A DNA stretch of 64,000 nucleotides, taken from NCBI GenBank assembly GCA_036873755.1, contig JAVTVY010018940.1:1-64000 (forward strand). Reading direction: 5' to 3'. This document shows positions 9,667-22,661 of the stretch, piece by piece. The translations under genes and the position numbers were made by a program. The notes below the pieces were generated by a model. The model did not search any database. It had not been told where the DNA came from and saw only the letters and a program-made list of their open reading frames with translations. The stretch comes from Hanleya hanleyi (Eukaryota > Mollusca > Polyplacophora > Lepidopleurida > Hanleyidae). The stretch's first letter is position 1. Each line of letters opens with the position of its first letter.

Positions 9667-12600
9667 GTCCCCCGCCGCAACGCGGCCGGGGACTTTAAAA
9701 TGGTTCTTGCTTCTTTGTGTCCGTGGATGTCCGTGTACGTCCGTGCATGTCTGTTCGAAGCGATAACTTCCTAACGCTTTGTTGGATTCCGAAATTCGGT
9801 ATACGCATTCCTTGCGACAAGACGCCAGTTCGTATTGCATTTCAGCAACATCTGCCTGAAGGTGGCACCACTGGTTCTTGCTTCTTTGTGTCCGTGGATG
9901 CCCGTGTACGTCCGTGCATGTCTGTTCGAAACGATAACTTCCTAACGCTTTGTTGGATTCTTCCGAAATTCGGAATACACATTCCTTGCGACAAGACGCC
10001 AGTCTGTATTTCATTTCAGCAACATCTGCCTGAAGGTGACGCCACTGGTTCTTGCTTCTTTGTGTCCGTGGACGTCCGTGCATATCTGTTGGAAGCGATA
10101 ACTTCCCAACGCTTTGTTGGATTCTTCCGAAATTCGGAATACGCATTCCTTGCGACAAGACGCCAGTTTGTATTGCATTCCAGCAACATCTGCCTGAAGG
10201 TGGCGCCACTGGTTCTTGCATCTTTGTGTCCGTGGACGTCCGTGCATGGCTGTTGGAAGCGATAACTGCCCAATGCTTTGTTGGATTATTTCGAAATTCG
10301 GAATACGCATTCCTTGCGACAAGACGCCAGTCCGTATTGCATTTCAGCAACATCTGCCTGAAGGTGGCGCCACTGGCACTTGCTTCTTTGTGTCCGTGGA
10401 TGTCCGTGTACGTCCGTGCATGTCTGTTTGAAGCGATAACTTCCTAACGCTTTGTTGGATTCTTCCGAAATTCGGAATACGCATTCCTTGCGACAAGACG
10501 CCAGTCCGTATTGCATTTCAGCAACATCTGCCTGAAGGTGGCGCCACTGGTTCTTGCTTCTTTGTGTCCGTGCATGTCTGTTCGAAGCGATAACTTCCTA
10601 ACGCTTTGTTGGATTCTTCCGAAATTCGGAATACACATTCCTTGCGACAAGACGCCAGTCTGTATTGCATTTCAGCAACATCTGCCTGAAGGTGGCGCCA
10701 CTGGTTCTCGCTTCTTTGTGTCCGTGGACGTCCGTGCATGTCTGTTGGAAGCGATAACTTCCCAATGCTTTGTTGGATTCTTTCGAAATTTGGCATACGC
10801 ATTCCTTGCGACAAGACGCCAGTCCGAATTGCATTGCAGCAACATCTGCCTAAAGGTGGCACCACTGGGTCAAAATGGATCTTGGTTCATTGTATCCGGG
10901 GGTGTCAGTTTGAATTCTTTACAAGCAATAACTTCCAAATGCTTTGTCGCATTCTCACGAAATTCAGCATGTACGCATTCCTTGCGGCAAGACATCGGCT
11001 CAGTCGCTGCTATTGCAGCAACATCTGCCTGAAGGTGTCGCCACTGGATCTCGCTTCTTCATGTCTATTCCTGTTCGTGCATGTCTTTGCAAGCGATGTT
11101 CTTTGCAAGCGATAACTGCCAAATGCTTTGTTGCAGCATACGCATTCCTTGCCAGTCGCCAGTCGCCGGTTTCAGCAACATCTGCCTGAAGGTGGCGCCA
11201 CTCAGTTTTTCTTCTTGTCCATTCCAGTTAAAATGGGTCTTCAATTTTTCTATGAAATCAACCTATTCCACATCATATGATTTACCCTGAAGCTTTTGCA
11301 TGAAACATTTTTTATTTCAGAAGTATAATATTAAATAACTGGCGGGGAATCCCCGCAGTACTGAACCCCTGTTTTTTTTAATTTCGTGTCATCTTAAACG
11401 AAGGACAACATTTCCTTCAATTTTGCTATCGAATAATTGCATTTCACATCATATGATTTACCCTAAAGCTTCGGCAGGAACCATTTGTATTCACACATGT
11501 AACTTACTATATTAATTACAACTGAGTTCCTAAAGTTCGGTTGCACACTGTGCATATGATCAATTTCCTGAATTGAACTGAATTCATCCTTGCTGGTCTT
11601 CAGACTGACAGATGATGGCATGCAGTTGTCAGTGCGGTTGTTCATGTACAGAGAGCTTTCTATGACTTTCATGTCGGAACACCACCACTACCCTCAAGGA
11701 GAGCATGTCCCCACCCCCAGGGTGCCGAGCCGCACCCTCTATCTCCCAAATTAGCCCTCGCCCGACCATCATATATTTTGTTTGAACATATATATTTTGT
11801 TTGAACATATATATCTCCAATACATCTCGGCAGAAAGTTGAAATTTGTGTGTAGTCTGCAATATTGGTATAATTCTGCCACCCGTTAATGAATTGCAACC
11901 CCAAAAGGCTTCAATTTATCAGGCACAGACCCATGTTTTACCCCTCGGTCAATTTTGGCCATGGGGTATTGTCATCGTCTTGTATGTCCGTCTGTCCGTT
12001 CGTGAGCGAGATAGCCGGAAAACCGTTCCGCCAATGAATTCCAAATTTGGTATGCTTATTTACCTAGTCAAGGACCAGAAGCCTATTGAATTGGGACCTG
12101 ATTGGGTGGAAACCTTGGCGGCCATCTTTAATTTTATGCAAAATGGATAATGATCCATATCTCGGAAACCATTCAGCTGTTCAATACGAAATTTGATATA
12201 CATCATCGATACATCAAGCAACTTTCAATGAATTACCAAACAGGCTTTTCTGATTAGCTGGAAACCCTAGAGGCCATCTTTAATTTATGCGAAATCGATA
12301 ATGATACATATCTCGGTTAACATTCAATTGTTTTATATGAAAGTTGGTATACATCATCGATATATCCAGATACTTTGAATCGGGACCTGATTGACCGAAA
12401 ACCTTGGTGGCCATCTTTAATTTATGCAAAATCATTAATGATCTCTATCTGTGATTCCGTTGAAGTGCTCAATGTAAAATTTGGTATACATCATTGATGC
12501 ATCAAGAGACTTACGATGAATGACAGATCTGGTTTCTCTGATTGGGCGGAAATCTTGGCGGCCATCTTTAATTTATTCAAAATTTAATGATGTTTATCTC

Positions 12601-15376
12601 TGACCATTTAAGTCTTCTATACGAAACTTGGTTTACAGCATCGATGTTTGAGGAGACTTGCATTAATGAATAACCACATTAGTTCCTCTGAGTGACGGGA
12701 AGGATGGGCAGTCATCTTTAATTTATGCAAAATCATTAATGATTTCTATCTCTGACACTGTTTAAATGCTCAATATAAAAGTTGGTATACATTATCGATG
12801 CATCAAGAGATTTGTGGAATGAAACCGGTTTCTTTGATTGGATGGAAGCCTTAGGGGTCATTTCTAATTGCAAAATTTTTGATAATCTGTATATTTGTCA
12901 CTTGACTGCTTGGTGTTCCTGACATCTTAGTTCAAATTGAATACATTATGAATGGCTGGTGCCCAGAGCCGTGGGGTTTTCAAATGCGCAGCTTCGTATT
13001 GTATAGGTAAGTGGGTCCATTGTCTGTAGATCTTGCTTGGAATTGGTTTTCATGCCAATCCGCCTCTGGGTCGCGACAAGTTAAAATTGCATCTCCAGAC
13101 AATAACTTTTGTAAACCTTCAGGATTCTTTCAAATTTGGTGTGTGGGTACCTTGCCTCAAGATCTGGCTTGAGAATATTTTTCGTGTTGATTCGTATACA
13201 GGGGGCACCACCTGAAAGCTAAGTAAAGTGTTTCCAGACAATAACTTTTGAAAACCTTGACGGATTCATTTCAAATTTGATGTGTAGGTACCTCACCTCA
13301 ATTTCTTGTTTGGCATTGTTTTTCATGCTGATCCACATATAGGTGGTGCCACCTGGGGGCCAATTTTAAATTATATTTCCGGACAATAACTTTTCAAACC
13401 TTGACTGAATTTTTTCTAAGTTTGGTATATGAATACATGTACCTTACCTGAAGGTTTCGCTTGGGATTGTTTTTCTTGTCGATCAGACCATAGGTGGTGC
13501 CACCGGTAGGCCAAGTTAACATTTTCTATTTCCAAAGTCAAGGAACTTGCCTCAAGATCTCGGTTGGGATTATTTTTTATGCCTATCTGCCTATACATGG
13601 CGCTAACCTGTGGGCCAAGGTAAAATTGCATTTCCGGACAGTAACTGCATGTTGGACCGAAACGGACTCTTTTAAATTTGGTATGTTGGTACCTTCCCTC
13701 AAGGTATCCTATGGGGCCATGTTAATGATGTTTTTCCTAAGTTTTATGTTTTTACTTTCTTCACAAATAATGAATGTTTCCTTTACTGAAGAGGCAAAAG
13801 GGATGCGTTCTCGATCGTATTCGATTGACTGTATCTAGTTTCTTCAATATTTGGCATATATGCATTCCTTGTGACAAGATGTTGATTGGTATTGTGTTTC
13901 AGAAAGATCTTCCTGAAGGTGGCGCCACTAGGGTTCTTTCCGTTATTTTGTGCTGCAACTTTGAAACGCTTTGAAATGTCACTCGAAATTTGGTTTCTGG
14001 GCAATAACTTGAGAGCTGCTCATCGAATTCTTGGACCCAAATTAGGCATGCATATACATTCTACCTTGCCATGAGATGTTGCATGGAATTGCGTTATCCA
14101 CTTCTGCTTAGAAGGTGATGCCATCTGATGACAAAATCTGAAATTTGTTTTTGGCCAATAACTTGAGAACTGCATGCATTCTTCTCAAATTTAGCATGCA
14201 TGTACCATGCCAGGAGATGTTGCATGGGATTGCCTTTCACTCATCTGCACTTACAGGTGGTGCCACCTGGTGGCAAAATCCCAAATTTGTCTTCGGGTAA
14301 TAACATGACATAAGATGTCACTTGAGATTGCGCTTTGCTCACTTGCGCCTACAGGTAGCACCATGTCATGTCAAAATCTAAATTTGATTTCGTTCATCGG
14401 ATTCTTCTCCAATTTTGTATGCAGATACCATGCCAGAATATATGTCCCCTGGGTTATAGTTCGCCTGTTTCTGCATAGGCCTACTGGTGTCGACACCTGG
14501 TGGACAAATCTGAAAATTGTTCTGGCAATAATTGACAACGGATTCTTCTCAATTTGGTATTTATATGCCCGAAGATGTCGTTTGGGATTGTGTTTCGCAC
14601 ATGTCTTGTGCCTATAAATCTAAATTTGATTTCCGGGCAATAACTTGAAGACCCCTCTGTATGCTGATACATGTAAGACTGTAGAACTCTCTGTTAAATC
14701 AGGATATTTATAATTAACAGACAGTGTCAGCGTACTGTTCCAGCTGTCTCTCCTTCAGTGATTGGTCATTCGACCCCGCCATTTTAAACTAATACAAGCA
14801 TTTTCATTGGATCACTATTTATAGGAGCCACCCCAATCTTCATACACAACAACGTGACTGTCTCAGTTGACTGATGACATAGCGCGGCCTCGTTTTTGAT
14901 TTCAAAATCTGCCGTCTAACTGGGAAAATGTTGCTTCATCAGTCGATCATTGGCCCTCCGTAGAAGGGTGCAATACTATAGGCTAATACATGTACCATGT
15001 CATGAGATGATGCTTGGGATTGCATTTCGCCCACTGCACCTACAGGTGGCAACACCTGGTGGCAAATTTAAAATTTGGTTTCCGGGCAATAGGTTGAGGA
15101 TGCCATCAGCTTCTCGTCAAATTTGGTTTGCAGATAATGCCTTGAGATGTCACTTGGGGTTGCTTCTCGGTTACATAATTTCCATGCTTCACTGCATGGA
15201 AGCTATATTACAGAAGCAATCAACTTTCAGTCAACCGTTCTGAGTTGATCTTAAAACTTGGGAAGGCAGAAAGACCCTCCCACATCCAACACCTATGAAG
15301 CAGCAGTTGCCCCTCTCATGTATATCCCCTGAGACCAACAATGCTAAAAAATATTGCTGCCATTTCGGCGGGGGAC
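9667..15376 (+). mobile_element. Satellite-filled repeat element, copy 2
   Basis: Same element as 1170-7121, about 240 bp shorter. One satellite A unit and part of another are missing near 10560, with smaller losses near 11010 and 11130. Both termini (GTCCCCCGCCGCAACG and TTTCGGCGGGGGAC) are intact. The small number of differences between copies supports recent duplication. Confidence 0.55.
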
Positions 15377-17442
15377 CTAGCATCTTCTGGCTGCTTGTTA
15401 TATTTCCCTCTGTCCTCTCATTGTTATTTATTATTTAATTGTTTATTTTAATATCTAGTGCTGCAAAAGATCTTAAATTAACGAAGAAATGTACCGTGAA
15501 AGTTAAATAAAACATTAAGTTGATGGGCCGCGAAATCCGTATGGGAAGCGGCCCTTAAACTACAATTTCAATCAATCAATACCATACATAGTGCATTCTC
15601 TTAGCTTTCAAAGACAACTGCCTTCATCCACTTTAGCCACTGCCTGAAGATGAAGACAGTTGTCGTTGAAAGCTAAGAGAATACACTGTGTCGTATTGCA
15701 GTAGTCACTTTATTTATTTTGAGTTTGTGTATACAGTATTTGTGAATGTTTCGATCAGTCATATTTGAATTTCTGTCTACTTATCTATAAACACGATTAA
15801 TTAAGAAGGTACAGAATGATCGCATAAATTGAATCGATTTAATCGTGTGCAATTTCTATCGCTGTCTTAAATTGTCTGGTCGCATAGCAATTCGAACTAT
15901 TTACTTCCGAACTGACTTCTGCTCTATACCCGTTAAGATAGCGTTTATATGAGAGCTCTCACTAAAAAGTACATATGCAATATATGTATTAGTTTCTGTC
16001 AGATACGCAAGAGGAAATCTCCCCGTTCGATCTATCCACATCAGAGAAGTAAGTCCTAAAGAGCATGTGTACCAAATTGAATGTAGTATTTGTAGGAAAA
16101 GTTCAACTAAATGTGCATACACTATTGGATTCTGGTAGAACGGAATCTCTGAACGCGAACCGAGACGTTATAAAATCTATTCAACTATGAATTTTCAATG
16201 TATAATTGATGTATATAGATCAAACTTTACCTGTGTTTACTGTACTCGAATACTATGTAATTCGTTTTCTCAGCAGACCAGACGATATATAACACTTTTC
16301 TGTATGTAATTAAGCGCCTTAGTAGTAGGGAATGTGCATCTGGAACTTCCTCAAAGAACAGCGCGGAGGGGGTGTCGCGGGGGATCGGCTGATCCCATTG
16401 CGGAGTCCCTCCCTCCGCGGGGAACAGCGCAGCGGACGAACACGTCACAGGTCCGCTGCGGCCGGATGTCCGATTTCGCGTGTCGCACACCTTGGTCTGG
16501 TGCTATATGCGAAGTTTATTTCAAAGTGTATTGGACATGTATTACTGATGATGGAGATCATATTTGGTCTCCATAAAAACATGTTTTAGCTGCTGTCAGC
16601 GTAATATAAAGGGCAATGGGAAATATAATGCAGAAAATCGTTGGCCATGATGTTGAAAAGCATATAATATTTGGTATTTGTGGGAAGACAAGGATTCGGA
16701 CAGCATTACGACACCGACATGACATGAGGTAATACTATAATATAAAAATATTGAAAACAATGCACATCTCAGTGTCTTGGGTGTCTCTTGCCTCTCTACT
16801 CATAAGGGTTGGAATTTCAGATGAAGATGAATGAATAGGAACTGTATAATTTTCTTGTCGTCACTTTCTATTTAACATAATCTGGATGTACAGTTGAAAT
16901 TCACAGAAGCAATGTTCACAACAACATGAGTAGTATAGTCACAGGATTTAAAGTCAACTTGACCTGGCGTAAGAATCCCCGCTAGAGGTAAAGTGCATTA
17001 TAGTGCTGGCAAAGGTGTGTGCCGTCTCCGGCGGTGCTGCGGTCGTGGAGAGAAGCTTCCGAGGACAGAAAGTAGTCCCAAATACGCGGGTTTTCGTGAG
17101 AATGTCTGGCAATCTCCGGGAATATAATGTTCGGTCATCTTCGGCAATGTCCGGGAATATAATGTCCGATCATCTCCGGCCCTCTCCGGAACAATAGATA
17201 GCCTTTATCTACCCTTCCGAAGCATCCAAGGTATTCCACAGGATCCCCGACAATATCGCCATCTATTTGCCCATGTTAAATGACCAGTGGGGAACCCTCA
17301 TTTTCTTTATACAGCGGCAGAAGGTAAAGGGTCCTAGTGGGAATTGAACCCGGGTCGCTTTATCTAGAGGCAGACACGTTATCCATTAGGCCACGAGTCA
17401 TAGGCTACAAACCAAGGTTGACAAGCAGCCAGAGGATGCTAA
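15377..17442. repeat. Core between the inverted satellite arms, copy 2
   Basis: Near-identical to 7122-9187. It holds the Rep1 tail (15395-15580), the hairpin (15590-15687), the GC-rich patch (about 16345-16485) and the tRNA-like sequence (17330-17400, minus). No gene is recognised. Confidence 0.6.
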
Positions 17443-18518
17443 GTCCCCCGCCGAAATGGCAGCAATATTTTTTAGCATTGTTGGTCTCGGGGCGATATAC
17501 ATGAGGGAGGCAACTGCTACTTCATAGGCGTTGGATGCGCAAGGGTCTTTCTGCCTTCCCAAGTTTTAAAATCATCTCAGAACGGTTGACGGAACGTTGA
17601 TTTCTTCTGTAATATAGTTTCCACGCAGTGAAGCATGGAAAGTATGTAACTGAGAAGCGACCCCAAGTGACATCTCAAGGTACATTATCTGCAAACCAAA
17701 TTTGACGAGAAGCTGAATGCATCCTCAACCTATTGTCCGGAAACCAAATTTTAAATTTGCCACCAGGTGTCGCCACCTGTAGGTGCAAGTGGGCAAAACG
17801 CAATCCCAAGCATCATCTCATGACATGGTACATGTATCAGCATACGAACTTTGGGAAGAATCTGAAGAGAGGTCTTCAAGTTATTGCCCTGAAACCAAAT
17901 TTAGATTTGTATGCACAAGTGTGTGAAACACAATCCCAAGTGACATCCTATGGCATATGAATACCAAATTTGAGAAGAATCCGATGAGCAGTTGTCAAAT
18001 TATTGCCAGAAACAAATTTCAGATTTTTCCACCAGGTGTCGCCACCAGTATGCAGTAGCAGGCGAAACACAATCCCAAGGGATATATCCTGGCATGGTAT
18101 CTGCATACCAAATTGGAGAAAAATCCGATGAGCGAAATCAAATTTAGATTTGACACGAGGTGGTGCTACCTGTAAGCACAAGTGGGCGAAACGCAATCCC
18201 AAGCGACATCATATGTCATGGTATATTCATACCAGATTTAAGAAGAATCTGACGAGCAGTTCTCAAGTTATTACCTGGAAACAAATCTGGTATTTCTCCA
18301 CCAGGCGGTACCACCTGTAAGTAAAAGTGAGCGAAAGGCAATCCCATACATGCATGCTAAATTTGAGGAGATTCCGATGAGCGGTTTTCATGTTAATGAC
18401 TGAAAACAAATTTTGATTTTAACACCTGGTGGCGCTACCTATAGGCGCAAGTGGGCGAAATGCAATCTCAACCAACATCTTAGGTCACGGTATTACCCGG
18501 AGACAAATTCGGGATTTT

Positions 18519-18535
18519 GCCACCAGGTGGCGCCA
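18519..18535 (-). promoter_or_regulatory. CTCF-like motif in a satellite C unit (example)
   Basis: GCCACCAGGTGGCGCCA closely resembles the animal CTCF core. Related forms occur in many satellite C units, for example near 5047, 6004, 6785, 17763, 18433 and 24974, spaced at the repeat period. This is motif similarity only; binding is not shown. Confidence 0.35.
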
Positions 18536-19187
18536 CCTGTAAGTGCAAGTGTGTGAAAGGCAATCCCATGCAACATCCTGGCATGGTACATGTATGCTAA
18601 ATTTGAGAAGAATCCGATTAGCATGCAGTTCTCAAGTTATTGGCCAAAAACAATTTTCAAATTTTGTCATCAGGTGGCGTCACTTTCTGAGCAGAAGTAG
18701 ATAACGCAATCCCAAGCAACATCTCATGGCAAGGTACAATGTATATGCATGCCTAATTTGGGAAGAATTTGATGAGCAGTTCTCAAGTTATTGCCAGGAA
18801 ACCAAATTTCGAGCGACATTTCAAAGCGTTTCAAAGTTATTGCTTACGGCACAAAAGAACGGAAAGACTCTAGTGGCGCCACCTACAGGCAGATCTTTCT
18901 GAAACGCAATACCAATCAACATCTTGTCACAAGGAATGCACATGCCAAATATTGAAGAAACGAGATACAGTCGATCGAATACGATTGAGGAGGCTTACCT
19001 TTTGCATCCTTAGTAAAGGAAGCATTCATTATTTGTGAAGAAAGTAGAAACGTAGAACTTAGGAAAACCATCATTAACATGACCCCATAAGATGCCTTGA
19101 GGGTAGGTACCCACATACCAAATTTAAAAGAATCCATTAAGATCCAACAGTTACTGTCCGGAAATGCAATTTTACCTTGGCCCTCAG

Positions 19188-19751
19188 TGTCACAAATTCC
19201 AATGTTAGATAACTATGTGTGAATTGTGATTTTTGTTATACAAATTATCCTGTTAGATAAACCTGTGTGTGTTGTGATTGTTATCCACGTGTAGTATGCG
19301 ACACTGTATATGCTAATGCGTACTGCTGGAGATCACGCCTAATTGACAATGCTCACACAGAGTGATTGTAATGTGTCGATAGAATATGACATGCCGTATG
19401 CAAATGACCATTGTTAGCTGAACACGCGTGCACCGGGTCTGGTGTCATTTGACTGTAGTACACGGTATTCTTATGCTAATGAACATCTGCAAGGTAGGTC
19501 GCTCTGGCGGGAACCAGCCAGCGCGCGAAGTCAAGAGTGCCGGTCGATGTTTGAGGCCTGGCAATTTGAAATAATATAGGAGCGATTATACAATGATTGT
19601 CGGTTTTACAGTTCAAAACATTTGTATGCGTGTTTTAACCATGTCAGCGCGGCTCCAGTGGGACATGTAATATCAGGAAATAAAAAAGGATTCATATTTA
19701 CATCGTCTTTGCGCACTTCTTTCGACCATGTTCTAGAACTTATTCGTGACA
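19188..19751 (+). repeat. 5' LTR
   Basis: 564 bp, TGTCAC..GTGACA. An AATAAA signal lies at 19679-19684, followed by a CATCGTCTTTGCGC stretch as in a U3-R-U5 layout. No primer-binding site was recognised after the LTR: the next bases, CGGGGGCCAAGCCGGG, do not begin with the usual TGG. Confidence 0.93.
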
Positions 19752-22661
19752 CGGGGGCCAAGCCGGGAACGTGAGGCTGAATTAGCGGTGCAAAAAGCGG
19801 CAACAGAAGCCAAGCTAGATGCTGATAAGTGGGCACATGAGCAGCACGACCGTGAGTTACAGTATCAGCATGAATTAGAGATGCGGCGGTTAGACTTACA
19901 GGCGCAAGGGGGTCAGGGGGACGGGCGCATTCGAGATGGTGCGACCTCTAAAGCCAAGACGCCCAAGTTACCAAACTTTGTGGATGGTAAAGACGAGATG
20001 GATAGCTATCTCCAGAGATTCGAGAGATTTGCCACGAAACAAGGCTGGGACAGAGCGGACTGGTCCACCTCGTTGAGTGCATTATTAACTGGAAAAGCAC
20101 TAGATGTGTATTCTCGAATGTCCGAAGCTGCGGCCTTAGAGTATGATCAGGTGAAAACAGCATTGCTAAAGCGATATGAACTAACAGAGGATGGTTATAG
20201 AGTAAAGTTTCGAGAGTGTAAGCCAGAGAGTGGCGAAAGTCCTGATCAGTTCCTTGTTAGGTTAGGCAGTTATCTAGATAGATGGGTTCAGTTATCCCAG
20301 ACAGTAAATTCGTTTGCTGGACTTAGAGACCTGCTGCTGAAGGAACAATTCATAAATACATGCTCCAAAGACGTTGGTGTATATCTTCGTGAGCGGGCCC
20401 CTGCAAATTTGGAGGAGTTAGCAAAAACTGCCGAGCAGTACCTAATTGCCCATGGTAAGCAGTTGGCCAGTGGGGTGCAGCCAGCTTCTGGTAAGAGAAC
20501 GGGTAAAGCGTACGGACACGGGGAACGATCGGACACCGACACTGGGAAACCCGGAGTAGGACCCAAATGTTACACGTGCAAAGAATTCGGCCACATTTCT
20601 AGGAACTGTGAATCCAAATCGCAGACATCTCAAAGCAAAGTAGAACGAAGATGTTACAATTGTGGTAAACTTGAACACGAGGTCAAATCTTGTAACTCAC
20701 CATGGGACCCTACAAAGAAATCTTTCTCGGAAGTCGGCGGGTCACTCGGAGCAAACGTTTCTCGGGAGGTTAGTGCGGGATGCATAGTGCAATTGCCAAG
20801 ACCAGTTCAGCTGGCAGACGAAGATGATATACGATCATGCATGGTGGATAATCAGCTTGTATTGGCCTCTGGAAAATGTGTACCATTGGTCAACAGCGCG
20901 TGCAGTCAGCCAGTTATTGCAAATAGAGTTAACATGCCGGTGAGACAGGGCAAGGTTGGTTCGAACATTGTACAGACCCTACGGGACACTGGGTGTAGTG
21001 GTATAGTCGTCAGAAAGGAGTTCGTGAATCCTGACCAGTATACTGGCAAGAATACTTATATGCTGTTAATAGACAACACCGTGCGTGAAGTACCTATGGC
21101 CAGGATTCAGATAGATACCCCATACCTGCGAGGTGAGTTCGAGGCACAATGTTTACCAGATGCAATCTATGACCTCATTATTGGGAACGTGCCTGAAGCA
21201 AGGTCACCAGAAGATCCGGATCCAAATTGGTCTCAGGCCGCAGTTACTCGAGCCGGGGCCAAGAAGTCTAATAACCACACTCCCTTATCAGTTCTACAAA
21301 CTTCCAATGGTTCAGCGGTGGACAAGACGGAGCTTTGTAAATTACAACACCAGGATGACTCCTTGAAAAGGTTCAGGACTATGACTGACGTCAAAGTGAA
21401 AGGTGCGCAAGAAGTAAGCTTTGATGTCAAGGGAGGTGTCTTATACAGGCTGTACAAGAACCCAAGGATAAATGGTGGTAAACAGCTTAGGCAAGTGATT
21501 GTTCCCAGACCTCTTCGTCAGCAGGTGATGGCAGTCGCACATGACTCCATTATGGGCGGCCATATGGGAGTCAAGAAAACGGCAGACAAAGTGCTCAGTA
21601 ACTTTTACTGGCCTGGATTACATGGAGATGTAACTCGGTTTTGTAGATCGTGTGACATATGTCAGCGAACTATCAACAAAGGCAAGATTACGAAGGTTCC
21701 TCTGGGGAAGATGCCTTTGATTGATGTACCCTTCAAACGTGTTGCAGTGGATCTCGTCGGACCTATATATCCTGCAACGGAGCAAGGTCACCGTTATATT
21801 CTCAGCCTCGTAGACTATGCTACCAGATATCCAGAGGCGATACCACTTAAGAAGATTGACGCCGAGGTTGTGGCAGAAGCACTGGTTGACGTGTATAGTC
21901 GTGTGGGAGTTCCAGAAGAAGTCCTAAGTGACATGGGTTCTCAGTTCATCTCCGGGTGTATGAAGGAAGTTGCAAGATTGCTGAGTATAAAGCAGCTCAC
22001 TACAACCCCATATCACCCGATTTGCAATGGACTTGTTGAAAAGTTTAACGGTACTTTGAAAACAATGCTCAAAAGGTTGTGTTGTGAACAGCCAAAACAG
22101 TGGCATCGGTACATCAATGCCCTTCTGTTTGCTTACAGAGAAGTGCCCCAGGAGTCCACAGGGTTTTCGCCCTTTGAGCTGCTGTATGGCCGGACCGTGC
22201 GAGGGCCGATGCATATTCTGAGGCAACTGTGGACGAAAGAAGTGGAGGAGCCTGACGTGAAGTGCAGCTACCAGTATGTGTTCGAATTACGAGAGAAACT
22301 TGACGAAACATTAAAGTTAGCACAAGAAGCACTTCAAGGGTCCCAAAGTCGCTATCGTCGCTACTACGACAGAAAAGCGAGGCAGAGGAAATTCAAGATC
22401 GGTGACCAGGTATTAATACTGCGGCCTACGAACAACAACAAGTTGCTTATGCAATGGAAGGGGCCATATCCGGTTGAGACTGTTGTTGCGGAAAACGATT
22501 ATGGTGTCAAGGTCAAGGGCAAGGTGAAGACGTACCATGCGAACCTATTGAAACGTTACATCCAACGTGATGAAGAACCAGTAGCCGCTACAGTCTTATG
22601 TGAACAGGTTTATGGTGCTGAGTCAGCTGTAAATGAAGTCGCCGATGGAAACCGTGACTAG
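19746..22661 (+). CDS. Gag-protease-integrase polyprotein, stops at TAG
   Basis: The open frame covers about 971 codons. The first triplet (GTG) overlaps the LTR end, and the first in-frame ATG is near codon 46 (about 19881), so the true start is unclear. The N-terminus is a charged, coiled-coil-like gag region. Two CCHC zinc knuckles follow (CYTCKEFGHISRNC about 275-288 and CYNCGKLEHEVKSC about 303-316), then an aspartic-protease-like DTGCSG near 414. Integrase has an HHCC zinc domain from about 597 and the DDE core: D in AVDLVGP, D in SDMGSQF 60 residues on, E in NGLVEKF 36 residues after that. A GPY/F-type module (WKGPYPV) lies near the C-terminus. The frame ends at TAG 22659-22661, and RT continues in the same frame. 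Confidence 0.9.
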   Translation: MTRGPSREREAELAVQKAATEAKLDADKWAHEQHDRELQYQHELEMRRLDLQAQGGQGDGRIRDGATSKAKTPKLPNFVDGKDEMDSYLQRFERFATKQGWDRADWSTSLSALLTGKALDVYSRMSEAAALEYDQVKTALLKRYELTEDGYRVKFRECKPESGESPDQFLVRLGSYLDRWVQLSQTVNSFAGLRDLLLKEQFINTCSKDVGVYLRERAPANLEELAKTAEQYLIAHGKQLASGVQPASGKRTGKAYGHGERSDTDTGKPGVGPKCYTCKEFGHISRNCESKSQTSQSKVERRCYNCGKLEHEVKSCNSPWDPTKKSFSEVGGSLGANVSREVSAGCIVQLPRPVQLADEDDIRSCMVDNQLVLASGKCVPLVNSACSQPVIANRVNMPVRQGKVGSNIVQTLRDTGCSGIVVRKEFVNPDQYTGKNTYMLLIDNTVREVPMARIQIDTPYLRGEFEAQCLPDAIYDLIIGNVPEARSPEDPDPNWSQAAVTRAGAKKSNNHTPLSVLQTSNGSAVDKTELCKLQHQDDSLKRFRTMTDVKVKGAQEVSFDVKGGVLYRLYKNPRINGGKQLRQVIVPRPLRQQVMAVAHDSIMGGHMGVKKTADKVLSNFYWPGLHGDVTRFCRSCDICQRTINKGKITKVPLGKMPLIDVPFKRVAVDLVGPIYPATEQGHRYILSLVDYATRYPEAIPLKKIDAEVVAEALVDVYSRVGVPEEVLSDMGSQFISGCMKEVARLLSIKQLTTTPYHPICNGLVEKFNGTLKTMLKRLCCEQPKQWHRYINALLFAYREVPQESTGFSPFELLYGRTVRGPMHILRQLWTKEVEEPDVKCSYQYVFELREKLDETLKLAQEALQGSQSRYRRYYDRKARQRKFKIGDQVLILRPTNNNKLLMQWKGPYPVETVVAENDYGVKVKGKVKTYHANLLKRYIQRDEEPVAATVLCEQVYGAESAVNEVADGNRD

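Larger units (their letters stand above)
9635..18109. repeat. Tandem segmental duplication, copy 2
   Basis: Second copy of the 8.5-kb unit. It repeats the satellite element (9667-15376), the core (15377-17442) and the start of the inverted satellite arm (from 17443). Unlike copy 1, its sequence continues past the duplicated end ('catacc' then 'aaattgg') into the rest of the inverted arm, so copy 2 keeps the ancestral right junction and copy 1 ends at the duplication breakpoint. Satellite units were lost near 10560 and 11140. Confidence 0.9.
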
